Below are positions 37,512 to 45,956 of a DNA stretch of 63,864 nt, in pieces (positions within the stretch are counted from its first letter, which is position 1; each line of letters opens with the position of its first letter). The position numbers were made by a program, and so were the translations under genes. The stretch is from Paramagnetospirillum marisnigri (GTDB lineage: Bacteria > Pseudomonadota > Alphaproteobacteria > Rhodospirillales > Magnetospirillaceae), in the NCBI RefSeq assembly GCF_001650715.1, contig NZ_LWQT01000048.1, forward strand, positions 1 through 63,864, given 5' to 3'. The notes under the pieces were generated by a model. That model worked only from the letters and a program-made list of their open reading frames with translations, was not told the DNA's origin and searched no databases.

Positions 37512-38065
37512 AAGCCATCCTGATGCTTGCCGCCGCCCTGATGGTGTGCGGCGGAACCGCCGACGCCGCCCAGTGGCAGATCGATCCGGCCAAGAGCCGC
37601 CTGGGCTTCGTCGGCAAGCAGGGCGGCAGCCCCTTCGACGGCCGCTTCACCCGCTGGTCGGGCAACATCGACTTCGATCCCGCCAATCCCGGCGCGGGCA
37701 AGGCCGCCATCGACATCGACATGGCCAGCGCCGTGACCGGCGACCGCGAGAAGGACGGCGCGATACCCGAGTCCGACTGGTTCGACGTCAAGAGCTTCCC
37801 CCGCGCCCGCTTCGAGGCCGCCAGCTTCCGCGCCAAGGGAGGCAATGCCTTCGAGGCGGTGGGCAGCTTGTCCATCCGAGGCGTCAAGAAAGAGGTGGTG
37901 CTGCCCTTCACCCTGGAGATCAGCGGCGACGCCGCCCGCGCCAAGGGACGGCTGGACTTGATCCGTACCGATTACGGCGTCGGCCAGGGCGTGTGGAAGA
38001 GCGGCGACACGGTGGCGCTGGAGGTGGCGGTCACGGTGGATCTGGTGGCCGACCGCAAACCTTAA
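37508..38065 (+). CDS. YceI-family periplasmic protein (second copy)
   Basis: A 185-residue secreted protein with a signal peptide (about 1-20) and WQIDPAKSRLGFVGKQGGSPFDGRFTRWSG. It overlaps the b561 gene by 4 bp (ATGA). It is clearly different from the first copy in this operon, of the variant usually found after cytochrome b561. Predicted to bind an isoprenoid lipid. Confidence 0.93.
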   Translation: MKAILMLAAALMVCGGTADAAQWQIDPAKSRLGFVGKQGGSPFDGRFTRWSGNIDFDPANPGAGKAAIDIDMASAVTGDREKDGAIPESDWFDVKSFPRARFEAASFRAKGGNAFEAVGSLSIRGVKKEVVLPFTLEISGDAARAKGRLDLIRTDYGVGQGVWKSGDTVALEVAVTVDLVADRKP

Positions 38066-38141
38066 CCAATCCATCACACCGATATCGCTGAACATCCGTA
38101 TTCTCCCCCCGCCCACGCCACCGGGCCTAAGGAGACCATGG

Positions 38142-38312
38142 ATGCACGCCAACCAGGCCAATTCGCGCCAATGCGCCGACTGCTATTACCGGGTCGGCAC
38201 CCGCTGCGCCGCCGCCGAGGCAGAGGAGGCGCGCGCTAAAAACGGCTCCGACGGATATTGCGAACGCTTCATCCGCGCCTCGTTGCGCTTCGCCTTCTTT
38301 CCCAAGATGTAG
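38142..38312 (+). CDS. 56-residue four-cysteine small protein
   Basis: The ATG at 38142 is preceded by AAGGAG with 7-base spacing, a good ribosome-binding site. The product has CADC (Cys11, Cys14), Cys22 and Cys40, basic residues, and a hydrophobic-aromatic end (RFAFFPKM). The cysteine spacing would suit a small zinc or Fe-S site. A competing frame from an ATG at 38138 is short and arginine-rich and less convincing. I do not recognise a family. Confidence 0.6.
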   Translation: MHANQANSRQCADCYYRVGTRCAAAEAEEARAKNGSDGYCERFIRASLRFAFFPKM

Positions 38313-38326
38313 GAGCGGTAATCTCG

Positions 38327-38595
38327 TCATGGCCGCCCCCCCCTGATCAAGTCCGGGGGTGATCCGACTCGTCATGTCATCCCGAGCAACAGCGAGGGAT
38401 CGAAACCGGCATTCCAGGCGGAGATCCCTCCGCCCAGGGCGTCGGGATGACAGGTCATTTCTTAGGTCGGCCGGTATCATTCGTCATGCGCGGGCTTGTC
38501 CCGCGTATCCACGCCCATCCACCAAAGCCAATATGTCCAACGGCGCTCGGGCTGACCCACATGGGTGGCCGGGACAAGGCCCGGCCATGACGAAA
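38327..38595. repeat. Cluster of intergenic inverted repeats
   Basis: At least three elements share CGTCAT-type ends. 38327-38373 begins CGTCATGGCCGC. 38368-38458 begins GTCATCCCGAGCAACAGCG, ends GTCGGGATGACAG and resembles the element in the nirE-nirC gap. 38483-38595 begins CGTCATGCGCGGGCTTGTCCCGC and ends GGGACAAGGCCCGGCCATGACG. They fill the space between the small Cys protein and rmuC and could also act as bidirectional terminators. Confidence 0.75.
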
Positions 38596-38604
38596 AAAGG
38601 GGGT

Positions 38605-40023
38605 CTAAGCCTCGTCCTCGCCGGTATCGGCGATAGCGGTGCCACCGAAGGACAGCAGCGCCTCGGCCCCCGCCTCGGGCAGGGCCTCCACCGAGCGCAG
38701 GCGGCGATCGATGGCGCGGCGGCGGACGGCGACGGCGTCGATGCTGGACGAGGCTTCCTGCAGCTTCTTCTGCACCTTGTCCAGCACCTCGCCATATTTG
38801 CCGAACTCGGTCTTGACCGCGCCCAGGATTTCCCAGACCTCGCTGGAACGCTTCTCGATGGCCATGGTGCGAAATCCCATCTGCACCGCGTTGAGAATGG
38901 CGCCCAGCGTGGTCGGCCCGGCGGCCACCACCTTGTAGTCGCGCTGGATCAGGTCCATCAGGCCGGGGCGGCGCAGCACCTCGGCATAGAGGCCCTCGGT
39001 GGGCAGGAACAGGATGGCGAAATCGGTGGTGACGGGCGGATTGACGTATTTGTCGCGGATGTCGCGGGCGAACTGCTTGACGCGGGTTTCCAGCGCCTTG
39101 GCGGCCACTTCCACCGCTTCCGGGTCGGCGCGCTCCACCGCCATCTGCAGCCGCTCGTAATCCTCGTTGGGAAATTTTGAATCGATGGGCAACAGCACTT
39201 CCGGGTCCTGGTCGCCCTTGCCCGGCAGGCGGATGGCGTAATCCACCCGTTCCAGGCTGCCCTTCTGGCAATTGGCCTCCTTGAGGAACTGGTCGGGACG
39301 GAAGATCTGCTCCAGCAGATTGCCCAACTGCACTTCGCCCCAGGTGCCGCGCGTCTTCACATTGGTCAGCACCCGCTTGAGATCGCCGACGCCGTTGGCC
39401 AGGCTCTGCATCTCGCCCAGGCCCTTGTGCACCTGCTCCAGCCGCTCGCTGACCAGCTTGAAGGATTCGCCCAGGCGCTTTTCCAGGGTGCCCTGCAGCT
39501 TCTCGTCCACGGTCTGGCGCATCTGCTCCAGCTTGGCGGTGTTCTCGCCCCGCAGCTTCTCCAGATGCTCCGAGACCACGCGGGTCTGCTCGGCCACCGC
39601 CTTGGCCACGGTCTCGAGGCGTTCACGCAGGGTATTGGTCAGGGCCTCGCCCTGGCTTTTCAGGCCGCCCGCCACCTCTTCGCGCAGATTGCGGCCCTGG
39701 GTGGCCTGGTCGGCGCGGAATTCCGCCAGCTTCTGCTCCACCAGCAGCCGCAGCTCGGTGAACTGCTTGTCGGCCCCGGCCTGAGCGCCTTCCTGGAAGG
39801 CGCGGATCAGCCCGCCCATCTCTTCCCGCCCGGCGCGGGCCTGGGTGGCCGCCTCGTCACGGCCGCGCTGGGCCTCGTCGCGCAGGGCGCGCTCCAGCCG
39901 GTCCACCTGGGCCGCCAGCGCCTCGATCTCGCGTGCCGCCGAGGGCGGACGGCGGAACAGCAGCACCAGCACCCCGGCCAGGGCGACGAAGGACAAAGCG
40001 GCGGACAGAATGGTATAGGTCAT
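38605..40023 (-). CDS. rmuC: RmuC-family DNA recombination protein
   Basis: A 472-residue protein with an N-terminal membrane anchor (about 3-24), a long coiled-coil region (about 30-210) and the RmuC nuclease-like core: TRGTWGEVQLGNLLEQI, LPIDSKFPNEDYERL, FAILFLPTEGLYAEVLRRPGL, and GPTTLGAILNAVQMGFRTMAIEKRS. RmuC limits DNA rearrangement at inverted repeats, possibly as a nuclease. Start at ATG 40023. Confidence 0.93.
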   Translation of the reverse strand: MTYTILSAALSFVALAGVLVLLFRRPPSAAREIEALAAQVDRLERALRDEAQRGRDEAATQARAGREEMGGLIRAFQEGAQAGADKQFTELRLLVEQKLAEFRADQATQGRNLREEVAGGLKSQGEALTNTLRERLETVAKAVAEQTRVVSEHLEKLRGENTAKLEQMRQTVDEKLQGTLEKRLGESFKLVSERLEQVHKGLGEMQSLANGVGDLKRVLTNVKTRGTWGEVQLGNLLEQIFRPDQFLKEANCQKGSLERVDYAIRLPGKGDQDPEVLLPIDSKFPNEDYERLQMAVERADPEAVEVAAKALETRVKQFARDIRDKYVNPPVTTDFAILFLPTEGLYAEVLRRPGLMDLIQRDYKVVAAGPTTLGAILNAVQMGFRTMAIEKRSSEVWEILGAVKTEFGKYGEVLDKVQKKLQEASSSIDAVAVRRRAIDRRLRSVEALPEAGAEALLSFGGTAIADTGEDEA

Positions 40024-40114
40024 GGGCACCCCCTCGGAACAAAGAGAGTACACCATGAGCCATCACCGATTGCAATGGCCGAGATGATACGGGCGGGGCG
40101 CCCGCGCTCCAACG

Positions 40115-40669
40115 CTATGCCGCCCCGTAAATCAGGAACACCAGCCGAGCGGCGCCGCGTTCGCGCTCATCCGCCAGCCTGAAGCCGGGCGGCGGCGTCA
40201 CCGTCTCGTCGGCGGCCACCTCCACCACCACCAGGGCGTCGTCGGCCAGCCAGCCCCGGGCGGCGAGGCCGTCCAGGCAGGGCGTCACCAGATCGGCATG
40301 ATAGGGCGGGTCGAGAAAAGCCAGGGTGCAGGGCTGGGGCGCGGCGGGGGGCTTGGTAGCGTCGGCGCGGATCACCTTGGCCCGCCCATCCTCGCCCAGC
40401 GCCTTGATATTGGCATGAAGCGCCCCCAACGATGCGGCGTTCAACTCGATGAAACTGGCCTGGGCGGCGCCGCGCGACAGCGCTTCCAGCCCCAGTGCCC
40501 CGGTCCCGGCGAAGGCGTCCACCACCACGGCATCCTCCATATCCACCAGATCGGAATGGGCCAGGATGTCGAACAGCGCCTGACGCACCCGGTCGGCGGT
40601 GGGCCGCGCCACCCGCCCGTCCGGCGCCTCGAGGCGGCGGCCCTTATGGCGTCCGGCGACGATGCGCAT
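40115..40669 (-). CDS. rsmD: 16S rRNA (guanine966-N2)-methyltransferase
   Basis: A 184-residue SAM methyltransferase. It has MRIVAGRHKGRRLEAP at the start, RPTADRVRQALFDIL, the SAM motif VVDAFAGTGALGLEALSRGA, and the catalytic FLDPPYHADL. It begins inside the end of the upstream pseudouridine synthase gene (26-bp overlap), so the two are coupled. Confidence 0.95.
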   Translation of the reverse strand: MRIVAGRHKGRRLEAPDGRVARPTADRVRQALFDILAHSDLVDMEDAVVVDAFAGTGALGLEALSRGAAQASFIELNAASLGALHANIKALGEDGRAKVIRADATKPPAAPQPCTLAFLDPPYHADLVTPCLDGLAARGWLADDALVVVEVAADETVTPPPGFRLADERERGAARLVFLIYGAA

Positions 40670-41588
40670 GAGGTCCGGCCTTGGCGGGCTTTTCGATTCT
40701 GCTGCCATCGGCGGCATAATAGGGCTTGGCCTTGCTCTTGGCCTCGGCCAGGCGCTTGTCCTCGGCCAGCTTCTCCTTGCGGGCCCGGGCCGCCACCCGC
40801 TGTTCCTTCTCGCGCTCCCCGGCGGGCTTGGCCTCGGGTTTGGCATGCAGCACCGCCTTGCCCTGGCCCAATTGCTCGCGCAGCACCTTGCCCGGCACCT
40901 CTTCCACCGCGCCCTCGGCCAGGGTGCCCAGTTGGAATGGCCCATAGGCGACCCGGATCAGCCGGGTCACCGGCCAGCCCAGATGCTCCATCACCCGGCG
41001 GATTTCGCGGTTCTTGCCTTCTTGCAGGCTGACGGTCAGCCAGGCATTGGCGCCTTGCTGACGATCGAGCACCGCCTTGATGGAACCATAGGCGACGCCC
41101 TCCACGGTGACGCCGTGCTCCAGCCGGGCCAGGGCGTCGGCCGAAACCTCGCCATGCACCCGCACCCGATAGCGCCGCACCCAGGCATTGGACGGCAGTT
41201 CCAGCTTGCGGGCCAGTTCGCCGTCATTGGTCAGCAGCAGCAATCCTTCCGAATTGAGGTCGAGCCGCCCCACCGACACCACCCGGGGCATGGTCACGGG
41301 CAGCTTCTCGAACACCGTGGCCCGGCCCTCCGGGTCCTTGTGGGTGGTCACCAGACCGGCGGGCTTGTGATAGCGCCACAGCCGGGTCGGCTCGGGATCG
41401 GCCAGCGGCTTGCCGTCCACCACCACCATGTCGGCGGGGCCGACCACGCAGGCCGGTGTGTCCAGCCGGTGGCCGTTGACCACCACCCGGCCTTGCTCGA
41501 TCCAGCGTTCCGCCTCGCGCCGGGAACACAGTCCCGCGCGGGCCAAGCGCTTGGCGATGCGCTCGCCCTGCTCGCTCTGCTCGCTCAT
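40644..41588 (-). CDS. rRNA pseudouridine synthase, RluB/RsuA family
   Basis: A 314-residue enzyme with an N-terminal S4 domain (RIAKRLARAGLCSRREAERWIEQGRVVVNG) and the catalytic domain with Asp in VGRLDLNSEGLLLLTNDGEL. A basic Lys/Ala/Arg tail of about 75 residues after the catalytic core probably helps rRNA binding. It is closest to RluB by the S4 domain and tail. It overlaps the upstream amidotransferase by 4 bp. Confidence 0.92.
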   Translation of the reverse strand: MSEQSEQGERIAKRLARAGLCSRREAERWIEQGRVVVNGHRLDTPACVVGPADMVVVDGKPLADPEPTRLWRYHKPAGLVTTHKDPEGRATVFEKLPVTMPRVVSVGRLDLNSEGLLLLTNDGELARKLELPSNAWVRRYRVRVHGEVSADALARLEHGVTVEGVAYGSIKAVLDRQQGANAWLTVSLQEGKNREIRRVMEHLGWPVTRLIRVAYGPFQLGTLAEGAVEEVPGKVLREQLGQGKAVLHAKPEAKPAGEREKEQRVAARARKEKLAEDKRLAEAKSKAKPYYAADGSRIEKPAKAGPHAHRRRTP

Positions 41589-42292
41589 TTGCAACTCTCC
41601 ACGAAGGCGCGCAGCAAAGCCGCGTCGGCCGGACTGACCCCATATTCGGGATGCCATTGCACCCCGAGGCAAAACCGCTTGGCGGGCATCTCGATGCCCT
41701 CGATCACTCCATCGGGCGCCACCGCATTGACCACGCAGCCCGGCCCCACCGACTTCACCGCCTGATGATGGGTGGAATTCACCTCGATCTCGGCATGGTC
41801 GACAATGCGGGCCAGCCGGGTCCGGGGCGTCACCCGCACCCCATGGGCGGGCTGATGGCGCGGGGTGTCCTGCTCGTGGGCCAGGGCGCCCGGCACTTCG
41901 TCGGGAATATGCTGGATCAGACTGCCGCCCAGGGCCACCGCCAGCAATTGCTGGCCGCCGCAAATGCCGAGGATGGGCATGTCGCGCTCCAGCGCGCCAT
42001 TGACCAGAGCCAGTTCGAATGTGGTGCGCCCCGGCTTCAGCACCACGCTCCGGTGCCGCCCCTCGGCCCCGAACAGCGACGGGTCGACGTCGAAGGCGCC
42101 GCCGGTGACCAGAATGCCGTCCACCAGATCGAGATAGGCCGCCACTGCCTCGGCATGATGGGGCAGGCAGACGGGAGTGCCGCCCGCCTGGGCCAGCGCC
42201 TCGCAGTAGTTCTTACGCAGCGCGTACCAGGGCAGGGCCGAATAGCCGCCCGCCTCTTCCGCGTCCAGGGTAAGTCCGATGGTGATGCTCAT
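41585..42292 (-). CDS. Class I glutamine amidotransferase-like hydrolase (PuuD type)
   Basis: A 235-residue gamma-glutamyl-hydrolase-like protein. The nucleophile Cys is in ILGICGGQQLLAVALGG and the His-Glu pair in GVQWHPEYGV; VDGILVTGGAFDVDP is also characteristic. PuuD splits gamma-glutamyl-GABA in putrescine breakdown, but related proteins act on other gamma-glutamyl amides. No other puu gene is nearby, so the substrate is unclear. Start at ATG 42292. Confidence 0.88.
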   Translation of the reverse strand: MSITIGLTLDAEEAGGYSALPWYALRKNYCEALAQAGGTPVCLPHHAEAVAAYLDLVDGILVTGGAFDVDPSLFGAEGRHRSVVLKPGRTTFELALVNGALERDMPILGICGGQQLLAVALGGSLIQHIPDEVPGALAHEQDTPRHQPAHGVRVTPRTRLARIVDHAEIEVNSTHHQAVKSVGPGCVVNAVAPDGVIEGIEMPAKRFCLGVQWHPEYGVSPADAALLRAFVESCK

Positions 42293-42343
42293 GGGGTTCC
42301 TATACAGTTCCGGCGAGCCCGAAGCCATGGTAAAGCGGACGCC

Positions 42344-42796
42344 ATGCCCATCTTACCGACCTCCGACTTCATGTCCCTGGCCTTGCGCCAAGCCGAAGCC
42401 GCCGCCCGGCGCGGCGAGGTTCCCGTGGGCGCCGTGCTGGTCAGGGACGGCGCCGTCATCGCCGCCGATGGCAACCGGGTGGAGGAACTGGCCGACCCCA
42501 CCGCCCATGCCGAGATGCAGGTAATCCGCGCCGCGAGCGCCCAGGCCGGCGGACGGCTGGCGGGAGTGGACCTCTACGTCACCCTCGAGCCCTGCCCCAT
42601 GTGCGCGGCGGCGCTGTCGCTGGCCCGCATCCGCCGGGTCTATTTCGGCGCCTACGACCCCAAGTCCGGCGGCGTCGAGCACGGGCCGAAAGTGTTCGAC
42701 CACGCCACCTGCCACCACCGGCCCGAAGTCTATGGCGGGCTGGAGGAACGCCGGGCGGCGGAGCTGCTGCGGGCCTTCTTCAGGGACCGGCGCTGA
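42344..42796 (+). CDS. tadA: tRNA-specific adenosine deaminase
   Basis: A 150-residue deaminase forming inosine at the wobble position of tRNA-Arg(ACG). The zinc ligands are in PTAHAEMQVIR and LEPCPMCAAALSLARIRRVYFGA. It reads away from the divergent amidotransferase gene 51 bp away. Confidence 0.95.
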   Translation: MPILPTSDFMSLALRQAEAAARRGEVPVGAVLVRDGAVIAADGNRVEELADPTAHAEMQVIRAASAQAGGRLAGVDLYVTLEPCPMCAAALSLARIRRVYFGAYDPKSGGVEHGPKVFDHATCHHRPEVYGGLEERRAAELLRAFFRDRR

Positions 42797-42860
42797 TCCT
42801 TGAGATTTTACCAATCCGGCCCTATCCTTGGCTCGGAGACAGCTCATAGGTATCCCGGCC

Positions 42861-43163
42861 TTGGCTCAAACCCTCGATGACGTGGTCAGGCGGATCAAGA
42901 CGGCGGAATTGGAACTCCGGCGACGGGGTGTCGCGCATCTTTCCGTCTTCGGCTCGGTGGCGAAGGGCCTGGAGCGGCAGGACAGCGATGTGGACATCGC
43001 CGTGGATATCGAACCCGGCCGCAGCTTCTCCGTGATCCGCATGGAGGATACCAGGCTGATGTTGGAAGACGTGCTGGGTCGTCCGGTGGATCTGGGGGAA
43101 ACCTCCACGCTCCGCCCCCATATCCGTGAGAGCTTTGAGCAGGATCGGGTGCAGGTCTTCTGA
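42861..43163 (+). CDS. mntA: MntA-like minimal nucleotidyltransferase (antitoxin)
   Basis: A 100-residue minimal nucleotidyltransferase. GSVAKGLERQDSDVD is the GSX10DXD motif that marks MntA-type antitoxins, which AMPylate the partner HepT toxin on a Tyr. The most likely start is TTG 42861 (AQTLDDVV...); an earlier TTG at 42828 would add 11 residues. Its stop overlaps the HepT start by 1 bp. Confidence 0.9.
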   Translation: MAQTLDDVVRRIKTAELELRRRGVAHLSVFGSVAKGLERQDSDVDIAVDIEPGRSFSVIRMEDTRLMLEDVLGRPVDLGETSTLRPHIRESFEQDRVQVF

Positions 43164-43495
43164 TGGCGCGGAATGATCAAGAGCGGATCACCGACATCCT
43201 TGCCGCCATTTCCGACATCCGATCCGATACCGATGGCCTGATATTCGAGGCTTTCGCCGCCAATCCCACTCGTGTCCGTTCGGTCCTCTTTTCCATCGGG
43301 ATCATCGGCGAAGCGGCCAAGGGCCTCGGCCCTGACTTCAAGGCCGCCCACCCGGAGATTCCCTGGCGGGCCATGGCGGGGATTCGCGACCGCATCGTGC
43401 ATGAGTATTTCCGGCTCAATGTCCGCCGAATATGGGAGGTCGTCACCGACGATCTTGACTCCCTGGAGTCGGTCCTGCGGGCCGCGATACGCTGA
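43163..43495 (+). CDS. hepT: HepT-like toxin (HEPN, DUF86)
   Basis: A 110-residue HEPN-domain protein. The RX4HXY RNase motif is RDRIVHEY in GIRDRIVHEYFRLNV, and Tyr is the likely AMPylation target. HepT toxins cut RNA. Together with mntA it forms a type VII toxin-antitoxin module. The last 53 bp overlap the convergent HAD-phosphatase gene, which suggests the module arrived or was extended at that spot. Confidence 0.9.
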   Translation: MARNDQERITDILAAISDIRSDTDGLIFEAFAANPTRVRSVLFSIGIIGEAAKGLGPDFKAAHPEIPWRAMAGIRDRIVHEYFRLNVRRIWEVVTDDLDSLESVLRAAIR

Positions 43496-44162
43496 TCCCT
43501 TCCAGCCATTGCGTCAGATTGTCGGTGATATGGTGGACATGGGACAGATCGGCCTCGTCCTGCTTCAACACCGCCGAATCGGGGTGGCCGTCTTCCCGCA
43601 CCCACAAGGTGGTCATGCCGATGGCCGCCGCCGGAACGAGGTTGCGGTGGATATCCTCCACCATCAGCGCCCCCCTGGGATCGACGGCGTGGCGTTCGAG
43701 CATGAGGCGATAGCATTCCGGCTGCGGCTTGGGGATGAAGGCGGCGGCCCTGATATCGAAGATGCCGTCGAAATGACGGCTGATGCCCAGCCGCGCCAGC
43801 ACGTTCTCGGCATGGCGCTCCGAGCCGTTGGTGAAGATCAGCTTGCGCCCCTCCAGCCGCGCCAGGGCGGCGTCCAGGCGCGGCGCCGCGTCCAGCACGG
43901 TGCAGTCGATGTCGTGGACATAGGCCAGGAAGGCCTCGGGCTCGATGGCGTGCACCATCATCAGCCCGCGAAGCGTGGTGCCGAATTCCTTGTAATAGCG
44001 CTTCTGCAAGGCAAAGGCCTCGTCCAGCGGCAGGCCCAGGCGCTCGGCGATGAAGCGGCGCATGCGGATGTCGATCTGGGGGAACAGGCTGGACGACGCC
44101 GGATACAGCGTATTGTCCAGGTCGAATACCCAGGTCTCGATGTTGGAAAGATCGTTGCACAT
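43443..44162 (-). CDS. HAD-family pyrimidine 5'-nucleotidase
   Basis: A 239-residue HAD hydrolase with DLDNTLYP (nucleophile and acid Asp), LIFTNGSERHAENVLARLGI, a Lys in IPKPQPECY and MVEDIHRNL. These are the motifs of the SDT1/YjjG-like pyrimidine 5'-nucleotidases. The C-terminus (about 17 residues) runs across hepT on the other strand and may be a read-in extension. Confidence 0.9.
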   Translation of the reverse strand: MCNDLSNIETWVFDLDNTLYPASSSLFPQIDIRMRRFIAERLGLPLDEAFALQKRYYKEFGTTLRGLMMVHAIEPEAFLAYVHDIDCTVLDAAPRLDAALARLEGRKLIFTNGSERHAENVLARLGISRHFDGIFDIRAAAFIPKPQPECYRLMLERHAVDPRGALMVEDIHRNLVPAAAIGMTTLWVREDGHPDSAVLKQDEADLSHVHHITDNLTQWLEGISVSRPAGPTPGSQDRR

Positions 44163-44278
44163 GTCGGGATGTTAGCGTCATGCGCTCCTTGATGCCAGCC
44201 AACTGCCTTAGGGGCTCGTTAAGGGACAATGCCTATGGTATGGAGTCCATGTCACTTTAGCCTAGAGATGCGGCACCC

Positions 44279-45940
44279 ATGGATTCCACCGGCGACAGAC
44301 AGCGTGCGAGAAGCGGCTTTGGCGGCCGGATCGCCCTTACCCTGGGCGCCGACGGCCTTGCCGCCTTTCCCGGCGCCGCCGTGGCGCTGGACCGGGACGG
44401 CCTCATCATCGCCAGCAATGCCCGGGCCGAGATCCTGGCCGCCGCCATCGCCCAGGAACGCCTGGGCTGCCTGCGCGACATATTGGACAAGCCCGGCGTC
44501 AATGCCGTGGAAAGCCTGGCGCTGCCCAGCGGCGGTACTCTGATCCTGGATCTGGTGGCGCTGCCCACCGAAAGCGGCGTGATGCTGGTGCTGGGCCGCG
44601 ACGTCACCCTGGAGCGCAATCTGCGCGCCGCCCTGGTGGAATCGCGACAGCGCTACAAGGACCTGGTGGAGATTTCCAGCGACTTCGCCTGGGAGATCGG
44701 CCCCGACGGCCGCTTCGTCTTCGTCAGCCCCAAGGGGGCCATGGGCTTCGCCGCCGACGAACTGGTGGGCCGCCTGCCCTCGGACTTCATCCTGCCCGAG
44801 GAAGGCCATGCCCATCTGAGCCCGTTCGAGACCAATGCCGAGTTGGAGGACGTGGAAGTCTGGATGCGCCAGAGCGACGGCTCGCAGGCCTGCCTGCTGG
44901 CCTCGGCCACCCCCATCCGGGGCGAGCGCGGCGACTGGAAGGGCGTGCGCGGGGTCTGCCGCGACGTCACCCAGGAGCGGCTGCGCGACGCCGCCCTGTC
45001 GCGGGCCAACAACCGCGAGCGGCTGCTGGGCTATATCGTGCGCACCATCCGCGACGAGGTCGACCCCGCCGACATGCTGAAGACCGCCGCCGAGGCCACC
45101 GCCCGCGCCCTGGGCGCCACCGGCTGCCAGATCTTCCGCATCCTGCCCGAGGCCTCGGATTTCGAGCTGGCCGCCAGCTTCGGCCAATGCGGCGACGAGA
45201 AGCCGGTGCTGGATTCCTTTTTGGGCTCGGACCACTTCGACAGCGACCTGTCGGACTGGCGGGTGCTGGCCACCGTTTGCCGCTACCGCCATTCCATCAA
45301 CGGCGCCGTGCTGATGTGGCGCGGCCTGGAGCGCGCCGCCTGGAGCGACGACGACCGCCTGCTGATCGACGACGTCGCCAATCAGGTGGGACTGGCCTGC
45401 GAGCAGATCACCAACCACGAGCGGGTGGTCAAGCTGTCGCGCACCGATGGGCTGACCGGCCTGTTCAACCGTCGCGCCTTCTTCGACGAAATTTCGCGGC
45501 GCTTCGGTCGTCTGGCCCGCGAGGGCAGGCCCGCCACCCTGATCTATGTGGATTTGGACAATTTCAAGGCGGTCAATGACGTCCACGGCCATCAGATGGG
45601 CGACCGCGCCCTGCTGGCGGTGCGCGAACTGCTGATGCAGCACACCAGGCCTGTGGATCTGGTGGCGCGCCTAGGCGGCGACGAATTCGCCATCTGGCTG
45701 GAAGGCGCCGGCGAGGAAATCGCCATCAGGCGCTGCACCGACCTGCTGACGGCGGGCAAGGCCGAGTTGGATCCGTATTCCGGCAGCCCCGACAAGCCGC
45801 TGCACTTCTCACTTGGCGTGGCCGTTCATGTGGGCGGCAGCCATGAGAATATCGAGGAGTTGATCGCCCGGGCCGACAAGGCCATGTATGAAGTCAAGCG
45901 CAGTGGCAAGGGCGCCATGCGTCTGGCACCGTCGGTGTGA
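44279..45940 (+). CDS. Diguanylate cyclase with PAS and GAF sensory domains
   Basis: A 553-residue cytoplasmic protein. PAS-like segments lie at about 25-115 and 120-240 (the latter ending VRGVCRDVTQERLRD), a GAF-like region at about 250-395, and GGDEF at about 405-553. The active-site sequence is GGDEF (466-470), with RPVD, an RXXD inhibitory site, five residues before it. Both features suggest an active, feedback-inhibited enzyme making cyclic di-GMP. The DUF2336 gene follows 16 bp downstream. Confidence 0.93.
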   Translation: MDSTGDRQRARSGFGGRIALTLGADGLAAFPGAAVALDRDGLIIASNARAEILAAAIAQERLGCLRDILDKPGVNAVESLALPSGGTLILDLVALPTESGVMLVLGRDVTLERNLRAALVESRQRYKDLVEISSDFAWEIGPDGRFVFVSPKGAMGFAADELVGRLPSDFILPEEGHAHLSPFETNAELEDVEVWMRQSDGSQACLLASATPIRGERGDWKGVRGVCRDVTQERLRDAALSRANNRERLLGYIVRTIRDEVDPADMLKTAAEATARALGATGCQIFRILPEASDFELAASFGQCGDEKPVLDSFLGSDHFDSDLSDWRVLATVCRYRHSINGAVLMWRGLERAAWSDDDRLLIDDVANQVGLACEQITNHERVVKLSRTDGLTGLFNRRAFFDEISRRFGRLAREGRPATLIYVDLDNFKAVNDVHGHQMGDRALLAVRELLMQHTRPVDLVARLGGDEFAIWLEGAGEEIAIRRCTDLLTAGKAELDPYSGSPDKPLHFSLGVAVHVGGSHENIEELIARADKAMYEVKRSGKGAMRLAPSV

Positions 45941-45956
45941 ACCAGGGGAGTGGGGC

